From Icerya purchasi (lineage: Eukaryota; Arthropoda; Insecta; Hemiptera; Monophlebidae): a stretch of 64,000 nt of DNA. The stretch lies in contig CM077116.1 in the NCBI GenBank assembly GCA_039619475.1, forward strand, positions 462,519,576-462,583,575. Reading direction: 5' to 3'. Shown here one piece after another: positions 12,955 to 24,435 of the stretch; the stretch's first letter is position 1, and every line of letters starts with the position of its first letter. A model generated the notes under the pieces. The model ran no database searches. It saw only the letters and a list, made by a program, of their open reading frames with translations, and was not told the DNA's origin. The translations under genes were made by a program, and so were the position numbers.

Positions 12955-15027
12955 TTGATTTATGTATTTGTCGAAAATCGATTAATACCACCATTCAGAA
13001 TGCAGATTTATCAGTTATTCTGTAAATATATTATTTTCGATAAACTATTATTAGGAAATGGAAATTTTATGGGGGGCGGGGTACAGTTTTTAAGTAAATA
13101 CGATAGACTACGCGTTAAAATAAGTAACTGTAGTTGTTTTTTTGTTTTTTTTCGAGAAATCTACGGAGACGAAACATTTTAAATTTCAAAATTACAATAT
13201 CGTATACTTTTTCAGTGTAACAGCTTAATAAAGCTGCTCTGGGCTATCCGGAGATGGTCGTTCCAAGTGTGTAAGTTACTCTCAAGCTGGCCAGTCTAAG
13301 AAGTCGTCTGGATGAAAGTAAAGAAAAAGGAATTAACCCAATAAATATATTTCCTCAGATCCCCACTAGACACATTCAATACACATTAGGAATCCATGAA
13401 ACTACTTTACTCATATATTTCCGCGTACACTTATAATTTAAATCGATACTATCGCTTCTTAAGAAATGTTCAGCTTATAAATGATCAGTCTCTATTTACT
13501 TTCTTTCATTAAAGCATACACAGATCATGTGAAATAGTTTGACTGCGAACCGCGAAAAAGAGAGGATGAATAAGAATGATTTAATAAAGAATTATTTTAT
13601 GAAATGTAAAAAACGCTCAAAACAGAAATTATATTTTATAAACCTTAAAAATTTCTGTTTTTACGCACTGCTTACATTTTATATATCAGTGAATACAGAA
13701 ATGTGCATCATAATTACTGATCTTCACTTAAAAATAATTATTTATTAGCTTAAGCACTGATTTCAAAGAAGGGATTATGTATTAGAAGGGAAGGGGCAAT
13801 TTTTTTTTTTTTTGAGCTCGTCCACCAAGAACCTTTACCCAGAAACAAACGGTAAGGAATGAAGTCGGTTATATTTTGATCCGATCAGAAATTTTATCCA
13901 AAAAGGAACAAATAGCAGGAATAATTAGTGGGGAAGGAAAGGACAGCAATTAAAGATGCTTTGCTTATTATAACGTTTTGACGTTTTTCTCCAGATTCAA
14001 ATAATGGATTTTAAAAAATGTTCCGTTTTATTGATTTTTAGATAATCAGTACTACTCTTTATCAGTGATCGATCTTGAAACTTAAATTTACGATGATTAC
14101 CCCATCATGCCTATCATTTGAGTGCCAATGAGATATTTTTTTTTCTTTTTGTTTCAGTTTTTATTACTTTGCTAATATAATAAGCATTGACATTCTTAAA
14201 AATCAAAGATAATACAACGTACATGAACTAAACGTTTCTAAATTGTAGGTGTATATAAATTAGTTTTTTTTTTTTTTTTTTTCGTGCAGGGCATCGAAAA
14301 TTTCATCCATCGCCACACGTTAATGGAGTAGGATGCAAGTAGTTTAGAGATAAATTTATTTTTACTCCTACGTACCTTTTCGAGATTTAAATGAATGAAT
14401 AAGGATATATACTGGTTACTTTAAATATCTGCTGTTTTATAGAGGTGATTGTGGGAGTACTGTACACCTTTTCTGTCAGAATAGCTACATGACATTTCGT
14501 TAAATATATATAAGAAGCAGTTGACGGTTTTTTCGTTTGAGATTTCATTTTTATTTGTTTTCCTGATGATTTAGGTGTTTCTTCATTTGTTCTGTCATTC
14601 AAATGAATAAACAAGAAAAGCTCGCTTATGAGAAGGACAATTTTAATTGAAATACCGACAAAACGTAAAACAGAAAAGAATTATAAAATCGCAATTCCGT
14701 TTAGCGTTTTATTTTTAATTGTAAGTTATCAAGTAAGCGCAAAAGTAAAAATATTCTGATTAATATCGAATAAGACAAACTGATTTCTTTACTTTGTACT
14801 AAAACAGTTCGGTGTGTCATATGAAAAGCATCGGCCTGATTAATATTTCGCAACTAAATCGTATGTTGAAAACTTTACATCTCATTATATTTCGATATTT
14901 TTTACTTTTGCCGAAATAAAAATGATATTTTAAATTTCGTCTTTGTAAAAGTTAGTTTAGTATCGGAAAATATTTCGCGAATAATGAGAATTAACTTTTC
15001 TCCTTTGTTAACTTCACGAAAGCGAGA
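12955..15027. other. No gene seen
   Basis: A+T-rich sequence with short open frames that carry no motif. T runs occur at about 13800-13813 and 14263-14282. I see nothing else that can be named. Confidence 0.55.
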
Positions 15028-15035
15028 ATTATTTT

Positions 15036-15382
15036 CAGGGCCGTATCTGAGGGGGGTTTTCAGAGCCCCCCCCCCGCCCCGAAATATCTGCGAAATAATA
15101 ACTGCTTGAATTAAATTGGCCGAAATTCAGTTTCAATTTTTGACATAAGAAAAGAAAATTGACATTTTTATGAATTCTATGGAAACGGACTGTTTTTTGT
15201 TTTTGTTTTTATTGTAGTGTTTACATATTGCATAATATACAATAATTGACTACGTGTGACTTCAGTGTACTATTTATAAATAAATATATTTCATGATAAC
15301 AAACACACCCGCACACACATATATATATTTATAAAAATATTTTCGTAACTCCACCCGAAAGTTTGGTCCAGAAACGGCTCTG
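15036..15382. mobile_element. hAT-type MITE, 347 bp
   Basis: The left end reads CAGGGCCGTATCTGAGG and the right end, in reverse complement, CAGAGCCGTTTCTGG. The ends are flanked by 8-bp direct repeats, ATTATTTT at 15028-15035 and GTTATTTT at 15383-15390, which differ at one base. An 8-bp target duplication with CAGRG-type termini is the signature of the hAT superfamily. There is no transposase, so the copy is non-autonomous. A C run of 10 lies just inside the left end, and a CA/TA microsatellite inside the right half. Confidence 0.75.
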
Positions 15383-15390
15383 GTTATTTT

Positions 15391-18017
15391 AATCACTAAA
15401 TCGAAATCGACAGTTTTTTAAAAAATATATAGACGTTTTCAAGTGCGAGGAATGTGAAAAAAAATAAAACATTTTTTATACAAATATATGTATCTATTAC
15501 GAAGTTGAGTGTATAATGCCACACAATATGTGCGCGACTTAACACGAGAAGTACATAATACCAAATTCAAAATATGATGAAGCAATAGGCAGAGACGATA
15601 CAAGGTTTAAAAAAAAAGATGAGTTATCATATTCCTTTCTCAGATTTTGATTATCGTCTTAATGTCGTTCGGTGAAAAAATGTAGGTAATATTTACCGGC
15701 AATTTATAATTTTAATCATTTCGTTCTCTGTTAGTTACTTATATTTTTTATTATCGGTATTATATTTTTCCGCAATTCCCAATCATGAACCCTGTGAAAT
15801 CGGAAATTTTACTATACGCTCGTGTTTTCGGGGACGGAAATTAAAAAAAAAAAAAAAATAAATAAATAAAAAAACTTTTTAAAAATAAAGTGTGCTTTTA
15901 TACGGGCACGCGTGTATATAAAAGCACGTGAAAGTCGGTGTGTGCAGTCATGGCCGTTAGTTTACCAGTAAATTCACAAGGGGGTTTTTAAATAATTTAA
16001 AGAAGCGGCGAAAACAAGGTATCTAGTTTTATTTCGTAAAAACTACAAAAATTCGTGTAGCCTTTACCGGTTTCGCAATTTTGTTTTTAATTTTCCTTTT
16101 TTACTTGTAAAGAAGATAAAAATCGTTGTAACGATAGTATTTACACACTAATGGTAATCCCGGTGTTGTCGAAATTGTGTAGAGCAGTTCTGTACCAACT
16201 TTTTAGCAGATACACACAAACTGTAATCGTCTGTGTTTTACATGTATATTTAGATGTAGAACCTTTAAATTATTTTTATTAAGAAGGTTAGTTTTCATTT
16301 TGAATAGACATTACTACTGTAGAATTAATAGTTACGTGTAACAAAGATAGCGATTTATAGGTAAAATGTAAAAAAATAGATAATAATAGAAAATTCGCTA
16401 TGTTATTTTGTTAAATAGAGTTTAAAATAAATTCAATATCCGGTAGTAGAGTCGAAATTTCTGTGACTTGGCGAGAAAACGGTATTTAACATGTGACACA
16501 TGTTAAACGCTTTCTCCTTGTCAACGAAATTTTGATATAGTGTTTGACGTTTATCGTGATCGAATTTTGTTTTGAAAAATTATGAAACTATATAGCGTAG
16601 CAACAAACTAGTAGCTTCGTGATTAACTCGGAGTTGGGACATCCGAAAATATCGATGTTTGCGTTAACCGAAGACCGAGTTTAGCTGTATGCAAAAATGT
16701 TTCGCAAACGTATTTTCTCTTACTTCTACGATCGTGTTCAGAGTATTTGTTAACCTCCGAAGTTTAGTCAGCAAAATAGAAAAAATATATTTCTTCGAAT
16801 TTTTACGAGCATCCGCTGTAACAGTCTTAAAACATACTCTAAATTGCGGTAGTATGATGATAAATGAAAATGCATGTATAACAACGTCTTTCTTATATAC
16901 TCGCAATTGGTTGAAAGTGGCACGTTGAACGTTCTGCGTAACGGAAATGGTAGAGAGGATTAGAAAAGTAGGTACCTTTATTACTGTTTGCAAATTTCAA
17001 TCGTCTGGCTCTACACGAACTTGCTACATCGAAAGTTGGACAGGACGGTACCATTACAAACTTTGCCGGTAAAAATAACGGCATTTCATCAGTTGCTTCT
17101 TTATACCTCAGAGTAATAACCTAAATTTGATGATTCGTAAGACTATCCAAGTTCCATGTTTTTGAAAACATGGACGTAGCTAACGCAAGGAAAATCTTTT
17201 TCCTGCTCTAATATATGTATATGTATAATATTGCGAATAAAATTAATATTGCAAATTACATTTTCCATCAAAACATGTAAACAAGCTTTGTTTCGGTTAT
17301 GGAATGTTTTGTTTCATTTGAAAAGTGTATAAAGTTTAAAGAGTGATAATTTTTCGCCGAAAATTCTGATTGCGTAATAAGCGACGCTCCTCTATCGTGG
17401 TTAGAATTTAGAAAAGTATTTTTTCAATTTATAGCGCGCAACTGAAGACAAATATCGGGAAATCTGACAACAGTTCAAGCGATTAGAGGAGTGAATCCCT
17501 TTTTTTTATTTCTTAAATTCCGAGCTATTTAGTATATCGAGAAGAAAGATACGAGCACTCGCTTAAATGGATTCCGAAAAACTTGTTTCAAAGAGAGACA
17601 TAAAGTTTTTGAAAAATCCTAAGCGATTGATATTACAGATTTCTAATTTATTTCGCATAAATGTTCTCTGAATATTTACAAACAAAATGCTTAATTTGTT
17701 TTCTATTTTATTATCAAAATCGAGAACCCCTCGAAGAAATTAGTATTTTTTAAATTTATTCCCCTCAGTTCAGAATGGTAAAAATATAATTCGACCACTA
17801 TCTGAGCAGGATTCTGGTTGCACCCAAAGTCGAAAAAGTGTTAAGTTAAGAAATGCCGAGCATCGATTTCCCGAGAAATTTATAGACGCGATAACAAATG
17901 CGATTTTATTATTTTAGAGCGTAGGTACGTGAAGAACCAGGTAAAAATTTATTTCACGTCTTACTGTGGTAATGAAAGAGAAGTTTTTTTTAAGGCTGGG
18001 TTCCGCTAGACCATTAG

Positions 18018-18052
<35 letters not shown>

Positions 18053-18719
18053 AACGATGCAGTCATTCAGCAGTAGTCTAAGCAAACGATCTCGACTGCG
18101 TCCGAGGTTGATGATGTGAAAATAAAGCAGTATCTGTGCAGATAAGGAACGTAATTTAACGCAGAAAGCTAGGCGTATGTATCCGCGTATAGATTGACGT
18201 GTATAGGACATGTTTCGTTAATATCGTAGGACGTCATGTTAACGTTTTAGCTACTAGCGATCAGTTGAAAAATAATAGTAGGCTGTTTTAATGTACTCAG
18301 TGCATAGAATGAGGTTTTTTGTTCCGATTTCTTTGAAAAACGATACATCACAATACATCGATGTTTTCCTTCGGTGTCCCAACTCCTTACTATTAGTTCA
18401 GTGAAAGATAGATAACACAGGTGAATGTTTTTCCTTATTCGGCCATCATTAACTATAACTCGGAAATTGCGAACAGCTAAGTGGAAAAAAAGACATCCAG
18501 ACAGATCAGCAGCAGGCCCTGTTTGTGTCACGCTCTGTTCAATGTTTATCGAAAAATTTTGATCGTTTCCGGAATATATAATTATTAATAAAATTATAAA
18601 CCATTTGTGTTTACTACATATTTAACAATGTATTCGTTATGAACAGTAGCGACAACGATAAGTATATATCGGTATGTATATATTGTCGAGTGCCTTAAAA
18701 TGTTCGAAATACGTTTCAG
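15391..18719. other. No gene seen upstream of the candidate exon
   Basis: A+T-rich DNA with several overlapping short open frames, the longest 109 codons on the minus strand at 16664-16993. None has a recognisable motif. If the exon call at 18720 is right, this is probably intron of a plus-strand gene. Confidence 0.5.
18021..18053. repeat. (TA)n microsatellite
   Basis: CATACATA followed by about twelve TA units. Confidence 0.9.
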
Positions 18720-18803
18720 TGCGGATATTTGGAAGGACTACGCTCCCAACTAGGTGGCTGGACGCAGAAATTAAAAGATTGGTATTGGGGAGGCAATTCT
18801 CTT
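18720..18803 (+). CDS. Candidate 84-bp internal exon of an unrecognised host gene
   Basis: The block is bounded by TTTCAG at 18714-18719 and GTAAGT from 18804, both good matches to splice consensus. It is clearly richer in G+C than its flanks. The first frame is fully open for 28 codons and reads CGYLEGLRSQLGG, then WTQKLKDWYWGGNSL. The length is a multiple of three, so it would be a phase-0, skippable exon. A second frame is also open, so the frame is not certain. The upstream pyrimidine tract is modest. I do not recognise the protein; the Trp-rich end and lack of low complexity look like a real domain edge. No start codon or neighbouring exon was found close by. Confidence 0.45.
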
Positions 18804-18810
18804 GTAAGTT

Positions 18811-19239
18811 AGAGTGAACATTTAAGAAGATACTATTTTTAATGTGTACACATATCCAGTCCTATATAATACTACATTTTTACCATATACAAACGCGCAC
18901 ATTATTTCCGAAGCATGCTCCACATTTTTTCTATGTTTCAGTAGAATGTAGTATACAGTTATAGAGTCACGCCTAGTAGAAAAATTACTAAATTTTCCGT
19001 TATAATATTATCTATATGTATATACATTTTTTTTAGTATTTGGTTATTTTTTCTTTGTAGTAGTTTAGTATCTATGGTACGTCACTTTTTGAGCATCGTA
19101 TAATTTTCATTTTTCGTTTTTTTTTTTTCTTTTTTTAAATTTCGTTAACGATTGATATAATTTTCTTATTTTTCGGTTTTTACTTTTTTATCTTAAACGT
19201 GTATGAATATACCTCTGTATTCAGAACATAGAGATACAT

Positions 19240-19272
<33 letters not shown>

Positions 19273-20735
19273 CACACAGTGTATATATGTATAAAATACA
19301 TATATAATATTTTTTTAACTTCATACACATATATGTATGTATGTATTTACCTACAAAATTATTTTTGGCGAGAGTGCAAACAGCGTCGCCGCGTTTAGTG
19401 GACAGTTTAAAATTGCAACTAATAAATTTTTATTGTAAATAAAAAATAAACCTCTAAGAATTGTGTACACTTCCCTATAATTAAAAGTTGTAATATCACG
19501 ATTTCCAACGACGATCAACTTGAAGAGCTGAAAAACTAATTTGCACGAACGTATCCAGAAGTATTTTTAACAGAGATTATTAAATAGCGTTGTATTCCGA
19601 CATAATACAAATTGACCTCGGTATTTTATTATTCAAACCGGAATCTATCCGGAGAACTTCCAAAATTTTCATTCACTGTAGAGTTGTTTGCGTAGTTTTC
19701 CATGGGATTACTTCCGGAGATACTGAGGCTGCTTTAATTGTATTAAAAATAAAATAACGAAACGATTACATACTTTCCATAAACTCCGCAAGTACAAATC
19801 TATAATATTGCTGCAAGCTTTGATGATGTCTCAAAATACTGGAAGGAGTTATTAGGGAACTGCGCTGTAAAATTAATTAAATCACGGAGCGGAAAAAAGG
19901 AACGAGCAAACTGGCCTGCTAAAAAGTGAACCACTTAAGTGACAAGAAAGTAGTATATAAAACAGGAATTAGAACGAAAAATGTTTCAAAGAATCCACAG
20001 AAACGCGAATTACGCTGTAGTGTATTCTGCGACATTAATAATGGATCGGAATGCCGGAATCGATAAAGTAAAAACGGTCAATTTAAATCCTCTAAATTTC
20101 AACCAAATCGAAATGGGGTGAGAAATTTCAAACGACCGATTAACTGGACAGACATGCAGTGATGAAGAAGCAGTCCTAAATGCTGATCCAGAGGAAAAAC
20201 GAATAATAATAAGTTGTAGAGAAATTACGAAATGATGAAAACTCCCTGACTATCCCGCGCTTTTGAACCGGATTAATCAAATTCTTTTGTGGGGTAAAAA
20301 CACGAAATCATCGGATACGAGTACATTTAAATACTAAAATACATTATAAATCATAGTCTGGTTTCAAATAATGTTGTTCATACCTCGATTTGTCAGACTT
20401 CAGCAGACCGAAATTAACATAATTTCGAATGGTAGCTGCAAAAACTGCGAAATAGAATAAATCTGTCAGCATGAATTACAAAAAACAAAGACAAACCGAA
20501 ATATAAAGTACTTCAAAAATGGCTACCCATGTGGAAACCATTATGTATAATTTATTTTTGCAATATTTCCACCAAACGTACTATTATATAACTTTTGAAG
20601 AGCTGTAAAATAGAGACGCAAGCGCTTCATAGGGGGGGGGGGGGATGAAAATATAACTTTTGAAGTGTTCAGAAAATAGGAGCTAGAAAAAGAGAAAACC
20701 ACAAAAAATGATAGCTCTTATACAGGTGTATATTA
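18811..20735. other. No gene seen
   Basis: A+T-rich DNA with the CA/TA microsatellite at 19239-19278. The part 19850-20300 is richer in purines and somewhat less A+T-rich but contains stops in all frames. If the exon at 18720 is real, this is probably intron. Confidence 0.5.
19239..19278. repeat. Compound (CA)n and (TA)n microsatellite
   Basis: About eight CA units run directly into about eight TA units, followed by further TATG and CACA repeats. Confidence 0.9.
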
Positions 20736-20737
20736 TA

Positions 20738-20994
20738 CAGGGTGCGGCAGCATAACTTCCTTTTTTAAAATGGGCCACTTTTTTTCTACTAAATTTTGTT
20801 AAAGAGAAATAATAAAGCAGAAAATCAAAATAAAACTGCGAGAAGGCAAGAAGCATACATATTGCCCTCCAATTGGGGGATCTAGAGTATCCGTTATTTC
20901 GATTTTTTGCTTTATTATTATTTCCCTTTAACAAAATTTAGTAGAAAAACGAAGTGGCGCATTTTAAAAAAGGAAGTTATGCTGCCGCACCCGG
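20738..20994. mobile_element. Tc1/mariner-type MITE, 257 bp, with ~80-bp terminal inverted repeats
   Basis: The left end reads CAGGGTGCGGCAGCATAACT and the right end, in reverse complement, CCGGGTGCGGCAGCATAACT. The two arms match over roughly 80 bp with few differences. TA lies on both sides, at 20736-20737 and 20995-20996, as expected for IS630-Tc1-mariner insertion. The centre encodes nothing recognisable, so the copy is non-autonomous. The open frame across it on the minus strand is incidental. Confidence 0.8.
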
Positions 20995-20996
20995 TA

Positions 20997-22741
20997 TTAA
21001 AGGTCTATTAAAGATGAATAATCCAATTTCTGATTCTATCTCTACGTACAGTACGTATACACGTTTGTTATCTTTTTTTTAGTCCGACTTTCAAGCTCTC
21101 GAATAACCTTAACTAGTCAGACGGAAGACCCGGATTCGTAAAATGAATTCGAAGATGTCTCTACACCCATATTTACCCCTCTAAAAAAACACCCTGTACT
21201 CTCCGGTTTGATAACTTTTTTAAATACTTCATCAAATATCCCTCCACTCTGTTTTCACCGTAGAATACAAGTCTATTCTGTTCATGCTCTACTCTATGTT
21301 TCTTCTACTAACGATATTAACAAATTCTATTAATTCCAGGCTATTTTAAAAAACTGTTTTACATTCTATTACTTCTTTCGTTTCATTTAACACCTACTTA
21401 AGCAATACTTTTTGTTGAAATCGTCTATCTATAGACTATCTTACCGGTCGCTGTAATTGATTTTTTGTAGATTCCTATCATTCCTGTATTGAAGATAACA
21501 AAAGCAGGCTAGTTTTAGTTCCTTTTAAAATTCTCTCTTTTGATATTAATTTTCTATTCAAACGTTTCGATTTTAAGCTATTGCACGATTCTTTTCTTCT
21601 TTTCTAATCCTCAATAATAATTCCCGTTTACTTGTCTGTTTAATCAAATCTTCTTTCTCAATGAAGGACCTTCCAAATTTTCGCCGCTCTATTACCTATT
21701 CCTTATGTGCCACTTCGTCATTTTTTCATCATAATCTGCTTCCAATAACTCTTCTATTTCGTTTTAAACTTCTTCGCCGTTTTGTTTTCCTCTCATCATC
21801 CGGAAGACCTGGCCTACAATACCGCGGTCATATTTTGTATTCGAATACTTTTTAGTTTATAATAAACGCTTTCACTTTTATTTCTTTATTCTTAAGCCTT
21901 GTTGCAATGAGCTTTGTTCCGTCATTTTCTTATCAATCGTTCCAATTAAATAACTTTTTTTATCACCGTACTTTTTAAGCATAATTATATTTTCGATTTT
22001 TAAGGTAAAATAGTTATTTCGTTTAAAAAAAAAAACTATACTTTTCTTTGGTTTTTGAAAGTTTTTAGTATCTCTAATATTCTTTCTCGTCTTTAACCAT
22101 TTCTCCTTTGTGCGCAGCAAGTTTCAAACATTTTTATCAAACTTATCATCCACATGTAATTTGTTTTTGTATTAGGAAACTCGAAATGAGGAAGAAAAAA
22201 ATTAGAAAAACAATTTTTTTTCATACACCGTTTGGAATATTTAAATCTTAATGTTTTAATCGGAAAGTAAAATTTAAAAGTAACAATTTTTGTAAACACT
22301 TTTAACAAAGGATCTTTTTCATTTTATATTTAATTACGTAAGCCTTCGGACTTTAACATTTTGAAAAACTTGTGTATATATTGATAAAAAAAAAAAAAAA
22401 ATCATAAAAAAGTAGAAATATGGAAGAATCCAAAATCTCGAGCGAGGGACTGAAAAAATCTATGTAGCTTTTTTTCACGTAAATATTTCTGCATACGTTC
22501 GCATTCATAAATTTGGCATAAAATTCAGCAAATCGTGCAAAACTTTTTTAACTACATACATGACGACGACCCGAATGACGAGCGGCGAATCTGTTTTGGC
22601 ACTTGCTCGATCAATAATTTAACACGACCTTACGCTTATGTATTATTCGCAATGCCTATTTTTTGAATGTGCTCTTTTCGCTCACAAATTAAATAATCAA
22701 ATGTAGATAAATCCATAACATGTTTGTTAAAAAGGTATATA
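20997..22741. other. No gene recognised; pyrimidine-rich from 21.2 to 21.9 kb
   Basis: The plus strand is strongly pyrimidine-rich between 21190 and 21870, a composition also seen in decayed LINEs in this window. The minus-strand reading near 21790-21840 faintly resembles an RTE-like C-terminus, but the match is too weak to call. The rest is A+T-rich without motifs. Confidence 0.4.
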
Positions 22742-23043
22742 AATATGAAATAAATAAATTCATTAATATCAAACAATAAATAAATATAAATTTATATTTT
22801 AACAAATTCAAATTAAAATACCTCAATTTAATGAAACGTTTTCGTGCTATATCATCAGCTAACAATACAGATTAAGCTTAATTAATTTTTAGTTTTAATT
22901 AAGTGTAATCTATGTTGTTAGTTGATGATGGACTATGGCAGAAAACTTTTTTTCTTAAATTGAGGTACTTTAATTTGATTTTATTAAAATATAAATTTAT
23001 ACTTTTATCTATCGTTTATTATTAAGAAATTTATTCATTTTAT
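22742..23043. repeat. Palindromic element, ~300 bp (family with TCATCAGCTAAC)
   Basis: A long imperfect inverted repeat. The left arm carries ACCTCAATTTAATG, then a TTTTCGTGCTATATC stretch, then ATCATCAGCTAACAA. The right arm carries the complements in reverse order (TTGTTAGTTGATGAT at 22916-22930, AAATTGAGGTA at 22960-22970). The centre is near 22890. A related palindrome is nested in the Helitron at 61375-61600. Direct repeats of about 17 bp differing at two bases (22687-22703 and 23044-23060) may be a target duplication, though chance is possible in such A+T-rich DNA. No protein is encoded. Confidence 0.65.
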
Positions 23044-23589
23044 AATTAAATAATCATTTGATAAAATGAACAATAAATAATTTGAATAAAATGCAAGATG
23101 TATTGCTAAAGCCTAAATAAGAAATCATTTTTCGTTTAATAACCGGCATTAAATATTGACAAATATTGCTATTTCAGTATACTTTCACGTTGCCTCTGGA
23201 AGCGTAATTCGCTAAGAATGACTGTCGATCGCTCGAAATAATAGAGCTACACTATGATGAACCTTAACTTCACAACCCCGACACCCTGTCAAGAGGGTAC
23301 GGAACTTACTTTACTCTACTACGCTATGCAGTAATGTTCAACAAGAAAGCAATATTTTACTTTATTAATGATACCATACATACGCGGTATCATATACATA
23401 TGAAATAAAACATATAAAGAACAATAAATCAATAAACAATAGAGATTCTTTCGAACGAAAAAGCTACACTAGACACAGAAAACAAAAACATAAAAACCGA
23501 ACTGTTTTTTTTATCTTTTTCCATCGTGTATAATCGACAGCAACACTTTCGCATAGAAAAATATGTATACCGTTATAGCTAACTACCGC

Positions 23590-23733
23590 GGCGTAGTTGG
23601 TCCGCCAGTGGTATTTTGTTCAGGTTGGACTTGGTTCGAATACCGCTACTTCACTTTGAAACTTTCGATAGTTGCACTCGTGCTGGGTTAATGTCCGCAG
23701 CTAATTCCCTTAAAAAAAAAAACAAAAAAAACT
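23590..23733 (+). mobile_element. tRNA-derived SINE
   Basis: A Pol III A-box-like sequence (TAGTTGGTCCG at 23594-23604) is followed 39 bp later by a B box, GGTTCGAATAC, at 23633-23643. About 70 bp of unrelated body and an interrupted A tail (23712-23733) follow. No acceptor stem pairs across the ends and no anticodon arm is evident, so this is a SINE rather than a tRNA gene. I found no second full copy in the window. The exact 5' end is uncertain by about 10 bp. Confidence 0.55.
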
Positions 23734-23999
23734 GTATATCGTTATCTCCCAAAGTCTTTTTGCCACTACTTTAATCATAATCTTTTTTATTTTTTTTACA
23801 TTAATGCGCACACACGTATTATTACAAAACCCTTCTTTAAATTATTTCCATTCAACATATTGTCAACCTGTCGCGCTAATTTGTAACAAAAAAATCAGAT
23901 GTGGGCAACACATGACTTCCTTGTATAACTATAAAATATTAAAACGAGTGAGTAATAAATAAATGTTATAACAAACCCCGAGCAGCCCAAAATTTAGAC

Positions 24000-24435
24000 T
24001 TTCTACGGCTAGTTGTTTTTGAATTATGAAAAAAATTCCACGAAACCCTCCAAGAGAAGCGCCCGTTTGGCTCAACCGATTGTAACCAAAAAAGTCGCTG
24101 TACAACGACGAGATGTTAAAAAAGTCCTAAATTCGAAATTTCAACTTTCTGCGACTAGCCGTTTTTGAGTTATGCATGATACCATATATAGATAACATAC
24201 ATGCGTCACGGAAAACGACAGTTCTTAAAAATGGATGCAGGAGTGGTCAGAATGGATATAGTTCCGTTGAAATGTAAGATTCAAAATACTCCACGAATGC
24301 AGTACTTCCTTTTATCGGTATAAGGAAGTAATCAGGGATGGTCAAAATGGATATGTCTGTTGAAATGTGGCGTTCAACATTTTTCATGATTACAATACTA
24401 CTTCCTCTACTACATACAAGGAAGTAATTAAAACA
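24000..24435 (-). repeat. Dispersed repeat with two ~92-bp tandem units
   Basis: The 3' part holds two diverged tandem units, about 24241-24332 and 24333-24430. Each contains GGTCARAATGGATAT, TTGAAATG, a TACTTCC motif and a terminal AAGGAAGTAAT. The 5' part, 24000-24180, also contains two related stretches with ACTTTCTRCGRCTAG followed by a TTTTTGA run. The internal order suggests a transposon end rather than a gene. The minus-strand open frame at 24247-24438 is incidental. Its superfamily could not be determined because terminal repeats and a target duplication were not identified. Confidence 0.55.

Noticed and set aside
16664..17084. Overlapping open frames on both strands up to 109 codons.
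   Set aside because: No motif or splice context, and stop-poor on both strands by composition.
21660..21860. Minus-strand resemblance to an RTE-like C-terminus.
   Set aside because: Only a few residues fit and the basic GRPR block is missing.
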